A stretch of DNA of 64,000 bases from Stenopsyche tienmushanensis (lineage: Eukaryota; Arthropoda; Insecta; Trichoptera; Stenopsychidae): contig WACJ01000059.1 in the NCBI GenBank assembly GCA_008973525.1, positions 620,001-684,000 on the forward strand, written 5' to 3'. The notes beneath the pieces were generated by a model. That model was not told where the DNA came from, made no database searches, and saw only the letters and a list, made by a program, of their open reading frames with translations. Shown here piece after piece: positions 60,545-64,000 of the stretch. Position 1 is the first letter of the stretch, and each line of letters opens with the position of its first letter. The position numbers and the translations under genes were made by a program.

Positions 60545-62984
60545 GTAAGTTCAAATTTTCTACTTTAGTAAAAAAAAAACATAATATTCAATATACAGAT
60601 ATCACCAGACCAAGTGTTACTAGCTCTCATACCGCTGATATTGAGCGCAAACATTAGTTCATTCCAGAAGAAATCTATTTTTCTTTTGAGAGATAAAAGT
60701 CTATCAAAGCAAAAGAGATTCTTTCAATAATTTGAAACAATTAGTGGTCTCCATATTCAGTTTCTCCAGTCAGAATATTTTGCAAACTAAGATCTTCACT
60801 GAAATGTACCAATGTGTAGACATATTAAAAGCAAATCTTCAATGAGAATTAAACACAAATTGCACAATGCCATATTTGCTTTACACCGATTACTTTCTGT
60901 CAGCTCCTATCAGCGTAAAACAATCTTCAATTCGAGGCAGTCAATTGTAAATAAGCATTGTTGATAGCATACAAGACCATGCCATTTTTTTACATAAACA
61001 ATACACAAGAAATCGATTTATTTGCTCTTGCTTTAGAAGGAAATGATAATCGAACAAAGACTTTAATTAAATAAATAAACACTGTCGATAGCATACAATA
61101 TTCGGTAATTTCTTTACGTAAACCAATAATAAACTTGAAATCAAAATCATTATTAGTCGGTAAATTTGGGTTAACGATCTATACAATCGTGCGATGTATG
61201 CGGGAAAGCTCTCCTTCTCTGTCTTTCGAGCTGCGCTACGTTCTCTCTCTGTCTCTGTCTGTCTCCGAGCTCAATGTACAAGAGTGCTCTATCTGAATAA
61301 GTTGAAGGGGGGTCCCAGGCTTTGGGATTGTACTCCTTTAGGGGTTAATGGAATACTTTTGAATAGAATTTTAAAAAAATCTAAACGTAATTGAAATATT
61401 CCTCACTCCATAAACCAGATAAATGCTACAATGGATATTTTGGCTAGAACAGGAATCCAAACTGATACAAAAATATGCAGAAAAATAAGAAAACATCCTA
61501 AATATTCATAAATTAAAAAAATAATTGGAGAATTCTCTATTTGCATTCAAATTACGAATTAGGTTCCCTAAATGGAAATAAACAATTTTAAATCTAATAT
61601 TATGGAAAATTAAGCCTTTTCCTCGTCTTCTGGCGTAAACAACCCTTATAATTGGCGAGCGATTACAACCGTGAAATGTAAACATTCTTTCAATTAGCAC
61701 TCATCTCACCGTTTTGCCGAACTCATCCCAGGGCCCATTCTTCGAGTTCATCCCATGGGCTCTAGATTAAAACATCGAATGGAAATCTCTCCGATGAAAA
61801 AAAAAACATCTATCCTCACATTCCGCAATGTCTTCGCTACGTAATTACAGCCCTGTCGTGTCGAGCGTGTATGCCCGCGATTGGATTAATTTTCGATCTT
61901 TCAGCGTGCTGAATCGGAAGCAGTCTTTTTCGTGTCCGATTTTAAAAATCTCCCGATTTAAGTGATCTTTTCTCCCGGTTAAAATATTCATCGGGCGTGC
62001 GCGATTGGCGAAAAGATTTTCTTTTTATGTTAAAAGGTCTGCGTGACGTAATTGGCTCTGAAAAAGGTCACGGATTATGTCCGTGTACATTCGCATATTC
62101 GATTTCGAAATCCGGAAACCGGTCGTGAAATTTTAATGTCGGTTCCGATTTCAATTTACTTCAGCTGAAAATTGATATTGGCCGCGGTTGCTCCGGCGCA
62201 TAAATGTAAAAAGTCCCCCATCAACTTTTATAAGATATTCACTTAAGTCGAACAAAGCTATATTTTATTACTCGAATGAAATTTTATTCTATGAAGTGTG
62301 CCCCATAAATGATTAATTCATAAGAATTGATCAATGCAATGTAAAAAGTTTGTGATTTTATTAAAAGACAGAAAGCCATTGAATTGTTATACTGAAGATT
62401 CAAACCCGCAGAGGAAAAGTAGACGATGAATTTAACAATGAACCTAATTTTGTCTTACTTATATTTAATTATTATATTAATATTTAGCCATAATTGATAC
62501 ATATTAGGTAACTCCATTATGAATGTAATTTTTTAAATGAGCCAATAGAATCCAAAATGCCTGAAGATACTTTCACGACTTCTTTAAGGATTTATATCAC
62601 AAACATTTTGAAAGCAAATCTACAATAGATGAGATTAGCAACCATATTAATATAGATTTTTATAGATAACGCCAAATCATCTGCATTTTAACAAAAATAA
62701 AATCACATTGATTGAAATAAATGGCCATGGACGGGAACAAAGTCAATAATAGTTTTTCGTCTTCGATTATCATATGATCAACTCAATGCTTTGAGACCCA
62801 GATGCTCTACTAAATACGGGCAGATTTTACAAGTACGAATAACCGTCTAATAAATTGACTTTTCTATAATGAAAATTTTAACAGGACTTACTAATATATC
62901 AAGTTCTTACAATCAGCTGAAATCAATCATCGATCGTCAGTCGGCTTATATTTTAATCAATGCGTGTGTTCTTTTTAATTACAG
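60545..62984 (+). other. Teneurin intron (2440 bp)
   Basis: GT-AG intron between the transmembrane exon and the next. It contains the second copy of the unclassified repeat (61067-61299), a partial related piece at about 60946-61012, and a GC-richer stretch at about 61720-62220. If retained, translation would run on for about 37 codons to a stop at 60655-60657. Confidence 0.85.
61067..61299 (+). repeat. Unclassified interspersed repeat, copy 2
   Basis: Homologous to 52557-52816. A CT-rich tract at about 61228-61265 precedes CCGAGCTCAATGTACAAGAG. A third, partial stretch at 60946-61012 (TAAATAAGCATTGTTGATAG, then ACATAAACAATACAC) resembles the left half, so the copy may be a nested or tandem insertion. 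Confidence 0.75.
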
Positions 62985-63104
62985 CCTTATCATCAATGAA
63001 GCCCAACGTGGATTCAACAAATTGTATACTAGTCCAAGATGTTAAAGCAGTAACGCATGATCAAATGACACAAGATTCATTGTCAACTCAATCACCAACA
63101 GAAG
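62985..63104 (+). CDS. Teneurin (Ten-a-like) exon, start of the extracellular stalk
   Basis: 120 nt, acceptor TTAATTACAG and donor G|GTTAGT. It joins in phase to the previous exon to give [21 protein letters not shown], then [23 protein letters not shown]. This is the membrane-proximal extracellular segment following the transmembrane helix, before the EGF repeats expected further downstream. The [13 protein letters not shown] stretch supports insect Ten-a. The exon leaves one base (G) that pairs in phase with the next exon. Confidence 0.92.
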
Positions 63105-63207
63105 GTTAGTAATGATGAATTTACAATTTATAAATTTGATAAGAATAAGAGATTTTATTCGTTTTTTCCTCGTTTATTAAGCAAATTCTGCATCTCTTTA
63201 TTGTGAC

Positions 63208-63663
63208 TATGGAATCCAATCCCGAACTAAAATTTCGATCCCGGGATTTCGGGATTGCATTAAACCATCCCGGCACCATCAGATATACCCGAACTATATT
63301 ACGGAGGAATATAAAAAATCTGAACCCCGTATCTATTATATTTCATATCGATATTCCCATTATTAGAGTCGAGGTGTAGTAAATACATCACCGGTAAGGA
63401 TAGGTTCATATAACAATTTGAAAAACATATATGTACTGTATATATGTATACATAGATAAGACAGTTACTGCTCCTGGGCGTCGCCTAAGTTCGCCAATTA
63501 GTAGTTACGCCACTGTTTCCAAGCGTCCAAATTTCGGCGGAAATTACTCGATTTAGTAGCCTTTATCATGCTAGTGAGGTTTACGATTTCTGTTAGATAA
63601 AAATTTCAATCCCGAATTTATGAGCACCTAAAACTGTCCGGGATCCCGGAATTGAATTCCCTA
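63208..63663 (-). mobile_element. hAT-type transposon family B, copy 3 (inverted, internally deleted)
   Basis: 456 bp, reversed relative to copies 1 and 2. It runs from TATGGAATCCAATCCCGAAC to GGGATCCCGGAATTGAATTCCCTA. Shared blocks in inverted order include CTGAACCCCGTATCTATTAT and TTAGAGTCGAGGTGTAGTAA. An internal deletion lies near 63270. The flanks ATTGTGAC and ATTGTTGA match at only 5 of 8 positions, so the target duplication is worn or the end is off by a base. Confidence 0.85.
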
Positions 63664-63837
63664 ATTGTTGAACTATTGACCAACAATTTGAGTCTATTCA
63701 GAAATAAGTATGCTGCATGATTCATAGACTAACTATTTATTAAAAAAATTAAAACGATATTAAATTTGAGACCAATCGATCTTAATCATTTAGGGTAGTA
63801 ATTAAATATGTATCAGATTCTTCTTCTTCTTATTGTC

Positions 63838-63870
63838 CCATATCCCTTATCGGATGTAGGCGATCTCCAT
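63838..63870 (+). repeat. Short dispersed repeat, copy 2
   Basis: Matches 23569-23601 at 30 of 33 positions. It is preceded by a TTCTTCTTCTTATTGT tract, which could be the tail of a retroposon fragment. Confidence 0.6.
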
Positions 63871-63972
63871 ATGATTTTTTTTTCGACTTCTGGATCAAAA
63901 TGGTCAATCAAAAATATAAATACATCTAATCTTCCAAATGTTTCAAAACTAATTTGAACTGTATTTTTTTAG

Positions 63973-64000
63973 AATCGGCAGCAACTGCGGCTGCTGATCG
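63973..64000 (+). CDS. Teneurin exon, 5' end only (cut by the window edge)
   Basis: The acceptor is GTATTTTTTTAG. The 28 bases continue the frame from 63104 (G + AA = Glu), giving E-SAATAAAD. The phase agrees with the previous junction. Only nine complete residues are visible, so the call rests mainly on splice site and frame. Confidence 0.7.

Larger units (their letters stand above)
63105..63972 (+). other. Teneurin intron (868 bp) carrying a hAT-type insertion
   Basis: GT-AG intron. More than half of it is occupied by family B copy 3 (63208-63663), and it also carries the second copy of the 33-bp repeat (63838-63870). Confidence 0.8.

Overview
The window looks like one locus of an insect genome. 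It is AT-rich with long introns, and almost all of it is non-coding sequence upstream of and between exons of a teneurin gene, best matched to Ten-a. Three teneurin exons lie at the right end on the + strand (60297-60544, 62985-63104 and the first bases of a third at 63973). They are joined by GT-AG introns with consistent codon phase (1+2) at both junctions. The first exon encodes a Gly-rich cytoplasmic segment and the transmembrane helix; the second starts the extracellular stalk. No upstream teneurin exon could be recognised in 1-60296, so this is probably one giant 5' intron, although poorly conserved or non-coding 5' exons cannot be excluded. The insect order cannot be fixed from this sequence alone.

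The most striking object is a complete, apparently very recent LTR retrotransposon on the minus strand (3487-10307). It has two LTRs of equal length (1137 bp) with no difference I could see, a 4-bp AAGG target duplication, a tRNA-Ser-type primer binding site, a polypurine tract, a 566-nt leader with a 59-bp tandem repeat, and a single 892-residue Gag. There is no protease, reverse transcriptase or integrase, so it is a gag-only, non-autonomous element. Its Gag has a capsid-like region and a CX2CX4HX4C zinc knuckle, followed by roughly 425 residues of Asn/Ser/Gln-rich tandem repeats and a hydrophobic tail. A 52-bp duplication across the LTR/PBS boundary has put a second complete PBS inside the LTR.

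Other mobile DNA in the intron: an RTE-like LINE reverse-transcriptase scrap (about 11065-11292, minus), a decayed mariner transposase (about 11469-12180, minus), a hAT-type element with an exact 8-bp target duplication (31684-32458), three copies of a second hAT-type family (48767-49539, 57667-58381, 63208-63663), a Tc1/mariner-type MITE with TA target duplication (55652-56297), and two copies of an unclassified repeat (52557-52816, 61067-61299). One copy of each of the two hAT families keeps a remnant of the transposase C-terminus.

Between these lie AT-rich intronic stretches broken by GC-richer islands (for example 15210-15640, 36690-37390, 48000-48310, 53480-54240, 54890-55240, 59860-60230). 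These are candidates for conserved regulatory DNA, but nothing in them could be proved to be a gene. No tRNA, rRNA or CRISPR features were seen.
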